A DNA stretch of 64,000 nt from assembly GCA_028689025.1 (NCBI GenBank), contig JAQTXA010000005.1:1-64000 (forward strand), in the 5' to 3' direction. A model generated the notes under the pieces. It had not been told where the DNA came from, did not search any database, and saw nothing but the letters and a program-made list of their open reading frames with translations. Position 1 is the first letter of the stretch, and each line of letters starts with the position of its first letter. The stretch comes from Aliarcobacter sp. Lineage in GTDB: Bacteria; Campylobacterota; Campylobacteria; Campylobacterales; Arcobacteraceae. A program made the position numbers and the translations under genes. Of the stretch, positions 38,423 through 48,844 are shown piece after piece.

Positions 38423-41400
38423 ATGGTCTCTTTTAAAAAAAATAATAATTATTATAATGAAACAGAAAAGAATAATAATTATGAAAAGATATTAGATAAT
38501 AGTCCATATATTACTTATTTAATAGATGTAACTTATGATGGACGTTTTATTCATAGAACTCTTAGTAATGCATATATTGAAATCACGGGTTTAGCAAAAG
38601 AAGAACTTTTAAATAATTTTGTAGATGAATTAGAAAATAAAAATTTTAAAAATCTACTAATAGAAAAGTATCTTTATTGCCTAAAAGAAGCTAAAAAAGT
38701 AGATTACATAAAAGAGTATGATTTTCCTAGTGGGAAAAAAATGTTACATTCAATTCTCACTCCTATATTTGATGATAATGGACATATATATCAAATTGTA
38801 GGTTCGGATAGAGATATTACAGATGAAATGAATATTCAAAAGCAACTAGAAGATGCTGAAACAAAATTAAAAGCTATTATATCAACCATTCCAGATATGA
38901 TTTGGTTGAAAGATGTACAAGGAGTTTATTTAGCATGTAATTCTGTTTTTGAAGAAATCTTTAGTGTAAAAGAGATTGAAATAATTGGTAAAACTGATTA
39001 TGATTTTTTTAAAAAAGAAGATGCAGATATTTGTAAAAAAACAGATATGGAAGCACTTGATTCTAATTCAATTAGTATTTCAGAAGAGACTATTATTTAT
39101 CCTGATGAAACAATAGGTATTATAGAAATTAGAAAAGTCCCTGTTTATAAACCTAATTCAGAACTTTTAGGTGTCTTAGGAATTGCACGAGATATAACTA
39201 AAAATAAATTACAAGATGAGATGTTAAAGAAAAGTGAACGAGAGTATCGTACCTTAGCTCAACATGCAGAAATTCCAATCTATCGTTATGATGAAAATCT
39301 TCAAAGAATTTATGTAAATCCAGCAGTAGAAAAACTCTCGGGAAAAACAGTTGAAGAGTTAATAAATAAAGGACTTCTTGAAACAAGTTTAGTAAATGAT
39401 GAATATAAACCTAAAATAATAAAAAGTATCAAAAAAGTTTTTGAAGAAGGAAAATCAAACTCATTAGAAGTAATTTTTACTTTACCAAATGGAACTCAAA
39501 AACATTTTTTACAACATCATATACCTGAATTTTCAACTGATGGAAAAGTAGAAACAGTTCTTTCAATTGGACATGATATTAGTGCTCAAAAAGAGTTAAG
39601 TTTTAAAGAAGAGATGTTTCGAACATTAGTAGAAAATTCTCCTAATATTATTATGCGATATAATACAGAAGCTACTAGAATTTATGCAAATCCTGCTTTT
39701 TCGAAACAAACTGCTATTCCTCTTACATCTCTTATCAATATAAAACCTGAAGCCCAATGGAACATGTTTTTAAATATGATAAATATGACAGCATTTGAGT
39801 ATCAAAAACGAATTTTACAAGTTGTTTTAACAGGGAAAAATGACTCTTTTATTTTAGAATGGAAGAGGTTTAAAGATGGAAAAATTACTACTTGTGAACT
39901 TAATATTGTTGCTGAGCGTAATACTTCAGGTGAAATCATTGGGGCGCTAGCTATTGGACATGATATGACTAAACAAAAATTAATAACAGAAAAACTAGCT
40001 ACTAAAGAACAAGAGTTTCGTTCACTCACTGAAAATCTACCCGATAATGTTGCTCGTTGGGATAAAGATGGACATTACTTGTATCTAAATTCTACTCTGG
40101 AACAAACTTTAGGGATGAAAGCATCTTTTTTAATAGGAAAAAAAATTCAAGATATTATGCCACATCACACTGAAGTAATCAAAGCTATTAGTGATGTTCA
40201 AAATTGTGAAAATGATACTTTAAATATTCATCAATTAGTAACTACTAAAAATGGTAATGCACAAACACATCATATAAAATTTATAGCTGAAAGAAATCAT
40301 AAAAATGAGATTGTGAGTATTTTAGCTGTTGGTCGAGATATTACAGAAATTATCAATATTCAAAAAGAGCTAAAAGAATCGGTGGAATTTTCTCAAGGTG
40401 TTATCAATGCAATTCCAGATTTACTCTTTGAAGTAGATAAATATGGAAAATATCTTAATTTTTGGTCTAATAATGACAAATTTATTTTTGGACAAAAAGA
40501 AAATTTGTTAGGAAAAACAATATCAGATGTTCTATCGTCACAAGCTTCACAAGTTGCATATTCAGCTATTAAAGAAGCGAAAGAAAAAGGTTCATCTTTT
40601 GGCAAAGTATATAGTATTGAGCATCCTGATGGGGAAAAATGGTTTGAATTATCTTTATCTTTTAAGAAAACAACAAAAACTTTTTTAGCACTAGTAAGGG
40701 ATATAACGCAAAGAAAAAAAATGGAAAAAGAGGTATTAAAACAAAAAAATTTCCAAGAAAGTTTACTTAAAGGCATTGCAAAAGCTGGTATGAGCGTCAA
40801 TGTAATAGAAGAGGGTAAATATATCTACACAAATAACCTTGAACTTGCTTTTGAGTATGGTTATGAGGACATAGTCTCTAAAAAATCAAATTTTTTAGAG
40901 ACTATCCATCCTGATGATAAAGAGAAAGTTGCTTTGATGTATCAAAAACGTTTAGAAGGAGAAGAATTACCAAATACCTATAATGTAGCGCAAGTTAATA
41001 AAAAAGGTGAAAGAAGAGAACATGAAATCTCTGTGGTATTAATACCAAATACAAATCCTATACAAACTTTAGTTGTAACAAAAGATGTCACAGAGCAAAA
41101 AAATATAGAAAAACGAATAGAGTTTATGGCTCATCATGACATATTGACAGGATTACCAAATAGGCTATTACTTAAAGATAGAGCAAAACAAATTATAGCT
41201 AATGCAAAAAGATTTGAAAAAAAAGTAGCACTTTTGTTTATTGATTTAGATGGATTTAAAACAATTAATGACTCTTTAGGACACTCTATAGGTGATATAG
41301 TTTTAAAAATGGTTTCACAACGATTACAAAGTTGTGTAAGGGCATGTGATACTCTTAGTAGACAAGGAGGTGATGAGTTTATTCTGATTTTATCAGATAT

Positions 41401-42418
41401 AAATGAATTTTCAGAAGTCTCTGCAATTGCTACAAAATTACTTAAACAATTTCAAAAAATATTTGATGTTAAAAATCAACATCTATCAACCACTGCTTCT
41501 ATTGGTATTGCTATGTATCCAGAACATGGCTCTAATTTTGAACAGCTTTTACAAAATGCCGATGCAGCAATGTACAAAGCAAAAGAAAATGGTAAAAATA
41601 CCTATTGTTTTTTTACTCAACAAATGAGACATAATCAAATAGGAATATTTCGAATACAAAATGACCTTAAAGAGGCCATCAAAAATAAAGAATTTATTTT
41701 ACATTATCAACCTCAGATAGATTTAATAAGTAACAAAATTATAGGTGCTGAAGCATTAATTAGATGGGAACATCCAATATTAGGAATGATACCACCTATG
41801 AATTTCATCTCTATTGCAGAGTCTAGTGGTCTAATAGTTCAAATAGGAGAATGGGTAATTCAAGAAGCTTGTAAACAAGCTGCTATTTGGAATAACCAAG
41901 GTAAAGAGATAGTAGTTGCTGTTAATGTATCTGCTATTCAGTTTAAAAGAGGCAATTTAATTGATGTAGTAAAAAAAGCCTTAGATGTATCAGGTTTAAA
42001 TCCAAAATATTTAGAATTAGAATTAACTGAATCAATTTTGATTAGTGATACAGAAAATATTTTAAGAACAGTAAAAGTTATTAAAGAACTTGGAATTCAG
42101 TTGTCAATAGATGATTTTGGAACAGGATATTCAAGTCTTTCTTATCTTAAAAGATTTGCAGTAGATAAACTTAAAATCGATCAGTCATTTGTTCGAGATA
42201 TTGTACAAGATAAAGATGATGCAACAATAGTTAAAACAATTATTCAAATGGCAAAAAGTTTTAATTTAAAATCAATAGCAGAAGGGGTAGAAAATGAGGC
42301 AGTATTAAAAGTACTACATGAATATGGATGTGATGAGGTTCAAGGATACCATTTCTCTAAACCAATGATTGTAGAAGATTTTGAAAATTATTACAATAAT
42401 AATCTTTCAGATATTTAA
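38423..42418 (+). CDS. Multi-PAS GGDEF-EAL cyclic-di-GMP protein
   Basis: A 1331-residue cytosolic protein with no membrane segment. Seven PAS/PAC units (about 20-895) are counted by closing motifs such as GSDRDITDE, IARDITKNK and VTKDVTEQK. A GGDEF domain (about 900-1065) keeps RQGGDEF and an RxxD I-site (RACD) five residues before it. The EAL domain (about 1075-1320) keeps EALIRW, ELTES, DDFGTGYSS, KLKIDQSFV, AEGVEN and EVQGYHFSKP. So both synthesis and hydrolysis sites look intact. It lies 121 bp after the giant kinase and 24 bp before a chemoreceptor gene. Confidence 0.9.
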   Translation: MVSFKKNNNYYNETEKNNNYEKILDNSPYITYLIDVTYDGRFIHRTLSNAYIEITGLAKEELLNNFVDELENKNFKNLLIEKYLYCLKEAKKVDYIKEYDFPSGKKMLHSILTPIFDDNGHIYQIVGSDRDITDEMNIQKQLEDAETKLKAIISTIPDMIWLKDVQGVYLACNSVFEEIFSVKEIEIIGKTDYDFFKKEDADICKKTDMEALDSNSISISEETIIYPDETIGIIEIRKVPVYKPNSELLGVLGIARDITKNKLQDEMLKKSEREYRTLAQHAEIPIYRYDENLQRIYVNPAVEKLSGKTVEELINKGLLETSLVNDEYKPKIIKSIKKVFEEGKSNSLEVIFTLPNGTQKHFLQHHIPEFSTDGKVETVLSIGHDISAQKELSFKEEMFRTLVENSPNIIMRYNTEATRIYANPAFSKQTAIPLTSLINIKPEAQWNMFLNMINMTAFEYQKRILQVVLTGKNDSFILEWKRFKDGKITTCELNIVAERNTSGEIIGALAIGHDMTKQKLITEKLATKEQEFRSLTENLPDNVARWDKDGHYLYLNSTLEQTLGMKASFLIGKKIQDIMPHHTEVIKAISDVQNCENDTLNIHQLVTTKNGNAQTHHIKFIAERNHKNEIVSILAVGRDITEIINIQKELKESVEFSQGVINAIPDLLFEVDKYGKYLNFWSNNDKFIFGQKENLLGKTISDVLSSQASQVAYSAIKEAKEKGSSFGKVYSIEHPDGEKWFELSLSFKKTTKTFLALVRDITQRKKMEKEVLKQKNFQESLLKGIAKAGMSVNVIEEGKYIYTNNLELAFEYGYEDIVSKKSNFLETIHPDDKEKVALMYQKRLEGEELPNTYNVAQVNKKGERREHEISVVLIPNTNPIQTLVVTKDVTEQKNIEKRIEFMAHHDILTGLPNRLLLKDRAKQIIANAKRFEKKVALLFIDLDGFKTINDSLGHSIGDIVLKMVSQRLQSCVRACDTLSRQGGDEFILILSDINEFSEVSAIATKLLKQFQKIFDVKNQHLSTTASIGIAMYPEHGSNFEQLLQNADAAMYKAKENGKNTYCFFTQQMRHNQIGIFRIQNDLKEAIKNKEFILHYQPQIDLISNKIIGAEALIRWEHPILGMIPPMNFISIAESSGLIVQIGEWVIQEACKQAAIWNNQGKEIVVAVNVSAIQFKRGNLIDVVKKALDVSGLNPKYLELELTESILISDTENILRTVKVIKELGIQLSIDDFGTGYSSLSYLKRFAVDKLKIDQSFVRDIVQDKDDATIVKTIIQMAKSFNLKSIAEGVENEAVLKVLHEYGCDEVQGYHFSKPMIVEDFENYYNNNLSDI

Positions 42419-42442
42419 AATTAGTAAAAAAAAAGGGCGCAA

Positions 42443-44371
42443 ATGTTAAGTAAAATAGATACAAAAAAGAAATTATTATTATTCCCTGTTATGTTTGTAA
42501 TAATAGTAATTATATCAGGATGGGTATATTCTCACTGGAGTAATATATCAAACGTTAGAAATGAAGCAGCAAATAAAACAGAACAGTTTCAATTAGAGAT
42601 TTTAAACGCAAGAATTTCTGTATATCAATTCTTACGAACACCAAATAATTCAAATACAGAAAAAGTAAAAGATAAATTCTCAGCATTAACTAAAAATATT
42701 GAAACATTTAAAAGTACTTTAAGTGTAGAAAAAAATAGAATTTTATGTGATGAGATAGTTAGAAATTTAAAAAAATATGTTGAATATTTTGATAGTTTTG
42801 CGAATAAAAGAATCAAAGATTTTGAAAATGGTATAAAAGATGAATCTGCAGAAATAAAAACTGTTATTGGACAAATGTCAGAAGCTGGTTTATCAGCAGA
42901 ATCAAAACTTGATGAAATCAGTGTAAGTGCAATATCATTAAGAGAAGAGTCAAATGCATCTTTAAATAATATTTTAATAAGTGTATCTGTAGGGGCAATT
43001 CTGTTATTTATCATTATTTCTATGTTAATTTCAAATGTAGTTATAAAATCTTTAACAGACTTCAAAGAGGGATTACTAACATTTTTCTCATATCTAAACC
43101 GAGAGACATCAAATGTTTTGTTATTAAATGAAAGCTCAAAAGATGAGTTTGGAGAGATGGCAAAAGTAGTTAATGAAAATATAGAAAAAACTCAAAAGAA
43201 TATAGATGAAGATAGAAAACTAATAGATCAAACAATAGCAGTTTTAGGTGAGTTTGAACAAGGTGACCTTTGTCAAAGATTAAATATGAGTGTATCAAAT
43301 CCAGCATTAATGCAATTAAAAGATGTCTTAAATAAAATGGCAGATAATCTAGAGAGTAATATTGATAATGTATTGCATATTATAGAAGAGTACTCTTCAT
43401 ACCATTACTTAAATAAAATTGATACAAAACATTTAAAAGAACATCTTCTAAAATTAGCAAGCGGAGTTAATGGTTTGGGAGATTCTATTACAGGGATGTT
43501 AATAGAGAATAAAATAAATGGATTAACACTTGATGAAAGCTCAAATATACTTTTAGAAAATGTAGATAAATTAAATACAAGCTCAAATGAAGCAGCAACT
43601 TCTTTAGAAGAGACAGCAGCAGCATTAGAAGAGATAACTTCAAATATAAGAAATAACACAGAGAATATAGCACAAATGTCAAATTTTTCAAATAATGTAA
43701 CCGATTCAGCAAAAGAAGGTGAAAAACTTGCAAATGAAACAACTGTTGCGATGGAAGAGATAAATACACAAGTAACTGCAATAAATGAAGCAATAACTGT
43801 TATTGATCAAATTGCATTCCAAACAAATATACTTTCACTAAATGCAGCCGTAGAAGCAGCAACAGCAGGTGAAGCTGGAAAAGGATTCGCAGTAGTAGCA
43901 GCAGAAGTAAGAAACCTAGCATCTCGTTCAGCAGAAGCAGCTAAAGAGATAAAAACTTTGGTAGAGAATGCAACATCAAAAGCGAATCATGGGAAAAATA
44001 TTGCTGGGAATATGATAGTAGGATATAAAAAATTAAATGAGAATATTGCAAAAACAATTAATTTAATATCAGATATAGAAAATGCCTCAAAAGAGCAACT
44101 ATCAGGGATTGAACAAATTAATGATGCAGTAACGCAACTTGACCAACAAACACAACAAAATGCAGCAGTAGCCTCGCAAACCCATGATGTGGCTGTGTTA
44201 ACAGACCAAATAGCAAAACTAGTTGTAAGTGATGCTGATGCAAAAGAGTTTAAAGGTAAAAATGAAGCAAAGGCAAAACCAATGACAGTTCAACAAAATC
44301 ATAATGGTGAAATAAAAAAAAGAAAAGTAGCAATACAAAATGACCATAATGAAAGTTGGGAAAGCTTTTAA
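42443..44371 (+). CDS. Membrane methyl-accepting chemotaxis protein
   Basis: A 642-residue chemoreceptor. Membrane segments at about 10-29 and 177-201 flank a roughly 145-residue helical periplasmic sensor (4HB-like). A long HAMP-like and linker region (about 202-370) leads to the signalling hairpin with tip motif [33 protein letters not shown] sequence near residues 455-480. The C-terminal tail has no NWETF-like pentapeptide. The region from [10 protein letters not shown] to EFKGK is almost the same as in the receptor at 45440-46705, showing recent duplication or gene conversion. Confidence 0.93.
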   Translation: MLSKIDTKKKLLLFPVMFVIIVIISGWVYSHWSNISNVRNEAANKTEQFQLEILNARISVYQFLRTPNNSNTEKVKDKFSALTKNIETFKSTLSVEKNRILCDEIVRNLKKYVEYFDSFANKRIKDFENGIKDESAEIKTVIGQMSEAGLSAESKLDEISVSAISLREESNASLNNILISVSVGAILLFIIISMLISNVVIKSLTDFKEGLLTFFSYLNRETSNVLLLNESSKDEFGEMAKVVNENIEKTQKNIDEDRKLIDQTIAVLGEFEQGDLCQRLNMSVSNPALMQLKDVLNKMADNLESNIDNVLHIIEEYSSYHYLNKIDTKHLKEHLLKLASGVNGLGDSITGMLIENKINGLTLDESSNILLENVDKLNTSSNEAATSLEETAAALEEITSNIRNNTENIAQMSNFSNNVTDSAKEGEKLANETTVAMEEINTQVTAINEAITVIDQIAFQTNILSLNAAVEAATAGEAGKGFAVVAAEVRNLASRSAEAAKEIKTLVENATSKANHGKNIAGNMIVGYKKLNENIAKTINLISDIENASKEQLSGIEQINDAVTQLDQQTQQNAAVASQTHDVAVLTDQIAKLVVSDADAKEFKGKNEAKAKPMTVQQNHNGEIKKRKVAIQNDHNESWESF

Positions 44372-44396
44372 TGAGTTTTTTTAAAAGATTTAAGAG

Positions 44397-45023
44397 ATGA
44401 AATTTTTAGCCTCTTGTTCAAATAGAATAAAACCAAAATTATTAAGAGAGATGAAAACAGAAGCTTTATTAGTATTTATTCGTACAACATTAGAAGAATA
44501 TTTTATTAAATTAGATACTGAAGAGATAAAGTTTCAAATAGGAGATGATAAAGATATAGAGTTTATATCTTTGTCTCTTCGTAAATTATTATCTAACCTT
44601 CAAGAGAGTGTCGTAAGTTCCACATATCTAAGAAGTTTAATTGCAAATATGCATAAAAATAGTGCCTTGAAAATGATAGCAAAAAAAGAAGAACCACTTA
44701 TGGTTTATTATGACAGTATTATAAAAGCATTAGAAAAGAAATTTTATAACGGGCAATATTGGATGCCAGAATTAGTAGTTATTTCATTGTTAAGTGAATG
44801 GATTATAGAAGAAGAAAAATCGATTTTTTTATACCCTTTTTTAGAAGATATTAATTATTTAGAATTGCTAGAGATATATGATAAGACAAAATTAAATTTA
44901 GATGAAGAAAAAAGAGAAATTATTATGAATATGTATAAAACATCTTCATATTTAATATTTAAACTCAAAGAGAGTCATTTTAAAATAAACAATAAAAGAA
45001 CAAAAAATAGAACAAAAAAATAA
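44397..45023 (+). CDS. Hypothetical protein between chemoreceptor genes
   Basis: I do not recognise this 208-residue protein. It is mostly alpha-helical in appearance, charged, without membrane segments or signal peptide, and ends in a very basic tail (KINNKRTKNRTKK). The start ATG is 26 bp after the upstream receptor stop and has a weak site (AAGAG). It lies in a row of taxis genes (receptor, this gene, PAS protein, receptor), so a chemotaxis accessory role can be guessed but is not shown. Confidence 0.6.
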   Translation: MKFLASCSNRIKPKLLREMKTEALLVFIRTTLEEYFIKLDTEEIKFQIGDDKDIEFISLSLRKLLSNLQESVVSSTYLRSLIANMHKNSALKMIAKKEEPLMVYYDSIIKALEKKFYNGQYWMPELVVISLLSEWIIEEEKSIFLYPFLEDINYLELLEIYDKTKLNLDEEKREIIMNMYKTSSYLIFKLKESHFKINNKRTKNRTKK

Positions 45024-45046
45024 AATAATTTAAAAGTAGGTTTGAT

Positions 45047-45430
45047 ATGAAAGATGAATTAATTTTGTCAAAAGATATAATGATAGTATCTGAGACAAAT
45101 GCAAAAGGAGAAATTGTTTTTGCAAATAATGATTTTTGTAAAATTGCTGGTTATTCAATTGATGAATTAGTTGGTAAACCACATAATATGGTTAGACATA
45201 AAGATATGCCAAAAGTAGCCTTTAAAAGTTTATGGGAAACTGTGCAAGCAGGCAGAATTTGGAAAGGTATTGTAAAAAATAGAACAAAAGATGGAAAATA
45301 TTATTGGGTTAATGCAACTGCATTTCCATCAAAAACTTTAAATGGCGAAATAAGATATATTTCAATAAGAGTTAAACCTACAAATGAAGAGATAGTAAAT
45401 GCCCAAAAACTATACTCTACACTAGAATAG
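45047..45430 (+). CDS. Stand-alone PAS protein, Aer/CetB type
   Basis: A 127-residue single PAS domain of the Aer type. It shows IMIVSETNAKGEIVFANNDFCKIAGYS, DELVGKPHNMVRHKDMPK and the conserved W of WKGIVKNRTKDGKYYWV, the pattern that binds FAD in Aer and CetB. It is followed after 9 bp by a chemoreceptor gene that lacks its own sensor. In Campylobacter, CetB (PAS) and CetA (receptor) form such a split energy-taxis receptor. FAD binding is inferred. Confidence 0.87.
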   Translation: MKDELILSKDIMIVSETNAKGEIVFANNDFCKIAGYSIDELVGKPHNMVRHKDMPKVAFKSLWETVQAGRIWKGIVKNRTKDGKYYWVNATAFPSKTLNGEIRYISIRVKPTNEEIVNAQKLYSTLE

Positions 45431-45439
45431 GAAATAATA

Positions 45440-46705
45440 ATGTTTTTTAATAAAAAAGAAGAAGAATTTACTTTAAATATTTTAAATAATATTGAGTTAT
45501 ATTTAAATAATGAAATAAATGGAATACCTACTACAAATTTAAATGGAAAAAAGAATACAAAAATTCATAATAAACTATTAAATATTTGTGATTTACTTAA
45601 TAAAAAAAATGATGAAGAATTAATGATATATGCTGAAATTATATTAGTTTCTGAGAAGTTGGCTAATGGAGATTTTAATGATAAAATTCATCATGTAAAT
45701 ACGTCAAATTTAAAACTCAATTATATAGCAAAAATTATTAATAATCTTAATAACTCTTTAAAAATCAATTTTGAACAAATATTAAGTATATTAAATGTTT
45801 ATAGTAATCAAAATTATATTAATAGAATAAATACAACTGGATTATCTGGTTCTTTTGAATTATTAGCAAATGGAGTTAATACTTTAGGAGATTCAATAAC
45901 ACAAATGTTAGTAGAGAATAAATCAAATGGATTAACATTAGATGAGAGTTCAAATATACTTTTAGAAAATGTAGATAAGTTAAATATAAGCTCAAATGAA
46001 GCAGCCGCAAGTCTAGAAGAGACAGCAGCAGCCCTAGAAGAGATAACATCAAATATAAGAAATAATACACAGAATATTCAAAAGATGGCTACTTTTTCAA
46101 ATAGTGTAACAAAATCTGCTCAAGATGGAGAAAAACTAGCAAATCAAACAACAGTTGCAATGGATGAGATAAATAATCAAGTAAATCTAATTAATGAAGC
46201 AATTAGTGTTATTGACCAAATAGCATTCCAAACAAATATTCTTTCTTTAAATGCAGCAGTAGAAGCAGCAACAGCAGGAGAAGCGGGAAAAGGATTCTCA
46301 GTAGTTGCAGCAGAAGTAAGAAACCTAGCTTCCAGAAGTGCAGAAGCAGCGAAAGAGATAAAAAGTATTGTTGAAAATGCAACAAAAAAAGCGAATGATG
46401 GGAAAGATATAGCAAATCATATGATAGAAGGCTATAAAGAGTTAAATCTAAATATTACAAATACAATAAACCTAATTCAAGATATAGAGATGTCAAGTAA
46501 AGAGCAGTTACTGGGGATTGAGCAAATTAATACTGCCGTAACGCAACTTGACCAACAAACGCAACAAAATGCAGCAGTAGCATCACAAACCCATGATGTA
46601 GCAGTGTTAACAGATGAAATAGCAAAATTAGTAGTTAGTAATGCAAATGCTAAAGAGTTTACAGGTAAAAAAGAAGTTAGAGCAAAAAATATAAATATTA
46701 AATAA
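45440..46705 (+). CDS. Soluble methyl-accepting chemotaxis protein
   Basis: A 421-residue receptor without membrane segments. The N-terminal 150 residues are Asn/Leu/Ile-rich and helical with a HAMP-like part ([14 protein letters not shown]). The signalling domain (about 160-410) contains the conserved tip near 265-290. From [10 protein letters not shown] on it is nearly identical to the receptor at 42443-44371. Coupled by 9 bp to the PAS protein, it likely makes a cytoplasmic or membrane-associated energy-taxis complex with it. Confidence 0.9.
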   Translation: MFFNKKEEEFTLNILNNIELYLNNEINGIPTTNLNGKKNTKIHNKLLNICDLLNKKNDEELMIYAEIILVSEKLANGDFNDKIHHVNTSNLKLNYIAKIINNLNNSLKINFEQILSILNVYSNQNYINRINTTGLSGSFELLANGVNTLGDSITQMLVENKSNGLTLDESSNILLENVDKLNISSNEAAASLEETAAALEEITSNIRNNTQNIQKMATFSNSVTKSAQDGEKLANQTTVAMDEINNQVNLINEAISVIDQIAFQTNILSLNAAVEAATAGEAGKGFSVVAAEVRNLASRSAEAAKEIKSIVENATKKANDGKDIANHMIEGYKELNLNITNTINLIQDIEMSSKEQLLGIEQINTAVTQLDQQTQQNAAVASQTHDVAVLTDEIAKLVVSNANAKEFTGKKEVRAKNINIK

Positions 46706-46746
46706 ATTAATAATAATTAGCTATTTTTTTAGTTAGAAGTAAACAA

Positions 46747-46772
46747 AAGTAGATATTTTTATCTACTTCTTT
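46747..46772 (+). terminator. Terminator after the soluble chemoreceptor gene
   Basis: Inverted repeat AAGTAGATA / TATCTACTT (9 bp) with a TTTT loop at 46747-46768, followed by CTTT. It separates the taxis genes from ychF. Confidence 0.65.
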
Positions 46773-46784
46773 GGCATTTTCGTT

Positions 46785-46790
46785 TATAAT
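46785..46790 (+). promoter_or_regulatory. ychF -10 box
   Basis: Perfect TATAAT directly after the terminator hairpin, 59 bp before the ychF ATG. AAAGGA lies 6 bp before the start codon. Confidence 0.6.
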
Positions 46791-46849
46791 CTGTTTTAAA
46801 ATTACGATGTGATAATTATGAATATATCATCAAAGACAAAAGGATTATA

Positions 46850-47953
46850 ATGGGATTAGGTGTAGGAATAGTAGGACTTCCAAATGTGGGTAAATCAACA
46901 ACATTCAATGCTTTAACAAAAGCGCAAAATGCAGAGGCACAAAATTATCCATTTTGTACAATCGAGCCAAATAAAGCAATAGTTCCAGTTCCTGACAAAA
47001 GATTAACTGCTTTAGCGAAAATTGTTAATCCTGATAAAATTCAACATTCAACAATCGATTTTGTTGATATTGCTGGACTTGTAAGAGGTGCTTCAAAAGG
47101 TGAAGGTTTAGGAAATCAATTTTTATCAAACATTAGAGAAGTTGAAGTTATTTTACACATGGTTAGATGTTTTGAAGATGGAAATATTATCCATGTTGAA
47201 GGTGATGTAAATCCTTTAAGAGATATTGAAATTATTGAAACAGAGTTAATCTATGCTGATATTTCTCAATTAGAGAAAAAAGTAGATAGATTAAAAAAAC
47301 AATCAAAAGCATCAAAAGAAGCAGCTGCGTCTTTAGTTGTAGCAGAAGATTTATTTAAACATTTAGAAGAATTACAACCTGTAAAAACTTACGAAAATCA
47401 AGACAATGAAGTATTTGTTGCACTTGACAAAGAGATGAGATTTTTATCAAATAAAGATGTGATTTATGGAGCAAATGTTGATGAAGATTCATTAGCAGAT
47501 GGTGGAAATAAATTTGTTGATATTTTAAAAGAACACGCAGCAAGTGTTGGTGCTGATGTTATTGTTCTTTGTGCAAAAATTGAAGAAGAACTTGTAGGTC
47601 TTGAAGATGAAGAAGCAACAGAATTTTTGGCAGATTTAGGTGTTAGTGAATCTGGATTAGAACAAATTATCCATAAAGCTTTTGATAAATTAGGATTACA
47701 ATCTTATTTTACAGCTGGAAAAGTTGAAGTTAGAGCTTGGACTATTAGAAAAAATACAAAAGCACCACAAGCAGCAGCAGTAATTCATAATGATTTTGAA
47801 AAAGGATTTATTAAAGCTGAAGTTATTGCTTATGAAGATTTTGTAAATCTTGGTGGTGAAGCAAAATGTAAAGAAGCTGGTAAGTTAAGACTTGAAGGTA
47901 AAGAGTATGTAGTGCAAGATGGCGACATAATGCATTTCAGATTTAATGTGTAA
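46850..47953 (+). CDS. ychF: Redox-regulated ATPase / Obg-like GTPase YchF
   Basis: Universal P-loop NTPase of the Obg family that prefers ATP and binds ribosomes. It has the G1 motif GLPNVGKST (about 8-16), the G2/G3 region DIAGLVRGASKGEGLGNQFL, a helical coiled middle (about 120-200) and the C-terminal TGS domain (about 280-365; AWTIRKNTKAPQAA, ending DGDIMHFRFNV). The usual NKxD motif is replaced in this family, in line with its ATP preference. Its 367 residues are the standard length. Monocistronic by appearance. Confidence 0.97.
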   Translation: MGLGVGIVGLPNVGKSTTFNALTKAQNAEAQNYPFCTIEPNKAIVPVPDKRLTALAKIVNPDKIQHSTIDFVDIAGLVRGASKGEGLGNQFLSNIREVEVILHMVRCFEDGNIIHVEGDVNPLRDIEIIETELIYADISQLEKKVDRLKKQSKASKEAAASLVVAEDLFKHLEELQPVKTYENQDNEVFVALDKEMRFLSNKDVIYGANVDEDSLADGGNKFVDILKEHAASVGADVIVLCAKIEEELVGLEDEEATEFLADLGVSESGLEQIIHKAFDKLGLQSYFTAGKVEVRAWTIRKNTKAPQAAAVIHNDFEKGFIKAEVIAYEDFVNLGGEAKCKEAGKLRLEGKEYVVQDGDIMHFRFNV

Positions 47954-48018
47954 TAATTTATTTACAATTGATATAACTTTAGTTACAATAAAAATAATAA
48001 TTAAATTAGGAGCTAAAA

Positions 48019-48843
48019 TTGTCATCTAATAACATTTTAGAAAAGATAGAATCTCTTCCACCTCTACCAAAAACGATAATTGAGATTGAAGAGTTTAGAA
48101 AAAAACTTAATAAAGAAGCATTAGATTTATTACAAATAATTGAAAAAGATGCATTAATAATTTCTACACTATTAAAAATTTCTAACTCGGCAATGTTTGG
48201 ATTTAGATCAAAAGTTGAAACTCCAAGTAGGGCTATTAATTTATTAGGAATAAATTTTACAATCTCTATTGCAATTGGTGGAACAGTTCAAAATTTATTA
48301 ATGACAAATTTAGAACCATATGGAATAAATAGTGATGACTTTATGAGAGCTTCAAATATCTCTTCTACATTGGCTAGTTTATGGTTATCGAAAGTTGATG
48401 TTGAGTTAAAAGAAGAGATAATACTTCCTGCACTTTTACAAGAAACAGGTAAATTTATTTTATCAGATTTAATTTTGAGTGAAAAGAAATCAGAGTTATT
48501 TAAAAGTAAAATTGCATCTGGTGCTAGTGTAAAAGATGTAGAGAAAGAGTTATTAGGTGTAACTACTTCTGAAATTACTGCTCAGATTTTTAGACATTGG
48601 AAATTAAGTGATAATTTGATTAACATGATTGAACATGTTGATGATATTTCAAATGCAGCTGATAGTTTTAAGAAAAAATCACAAATCTTAGATGTTATTA
48701 AAACAGCATGTTCTATTAAAGAGCCATTAAGTGATGAAAACATCGGAAAAGCTGTAGAAAAAGTAACAGCTTATGGTTTAGATGTGAAAATATTTAAAAA
48801 AGCTATAGAAACTCTACAAGATAGATTACTAGATGAACTTTAA
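48019..48843 (+). CDS. HDOD-domain signalling protein
   Basis: A 274-residue protein made almost wholly of an HDOD domain (about 8-205), recognised by SLPPLPKTIIEI, EKDALIISTLLKISNSAMFG and RAINLLGI. HDOD proteins lack the catalytic HD pair and serve as regulatory modules in taxis, c-di-GMP and division control. The start is TTG with AGGAG at 48008-48012. It converges with recO with a 1-bp gap. The specific role is unknown. Confidence 0.87.
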   Translation: MSSNNILEKIESLPPLPKTIIEIEEFRKKLNKEALDLLQIIEKDALIISTLLKISNSAMFGFRSKVETPSRAINLLGINFTISIAIGGTVQNLLMTNLEPYGINSDDFMRASNISSTLASLWLSKVDVELKEEIILPALLQETGKFILSDLILSEKKSELFKSKIASGASVKDVEKELLGVTTSEITAQIFRHWKLSDNLINMIEHVDDISNAADSFKKKSQILDVIKTACSIKEPLSDENIGKAVEKVTAYGLDVKIFKKAIETLQDRLLDEL

Positions 48844-48844
48844 T

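Noticed and set aside
43405..43793. Leu-rich antisense frames in the chemoreceptor genes
   Set aside because: They come from the repeated GCA/GAA codons of the signalling domain and recur at the same place in all three receptors.
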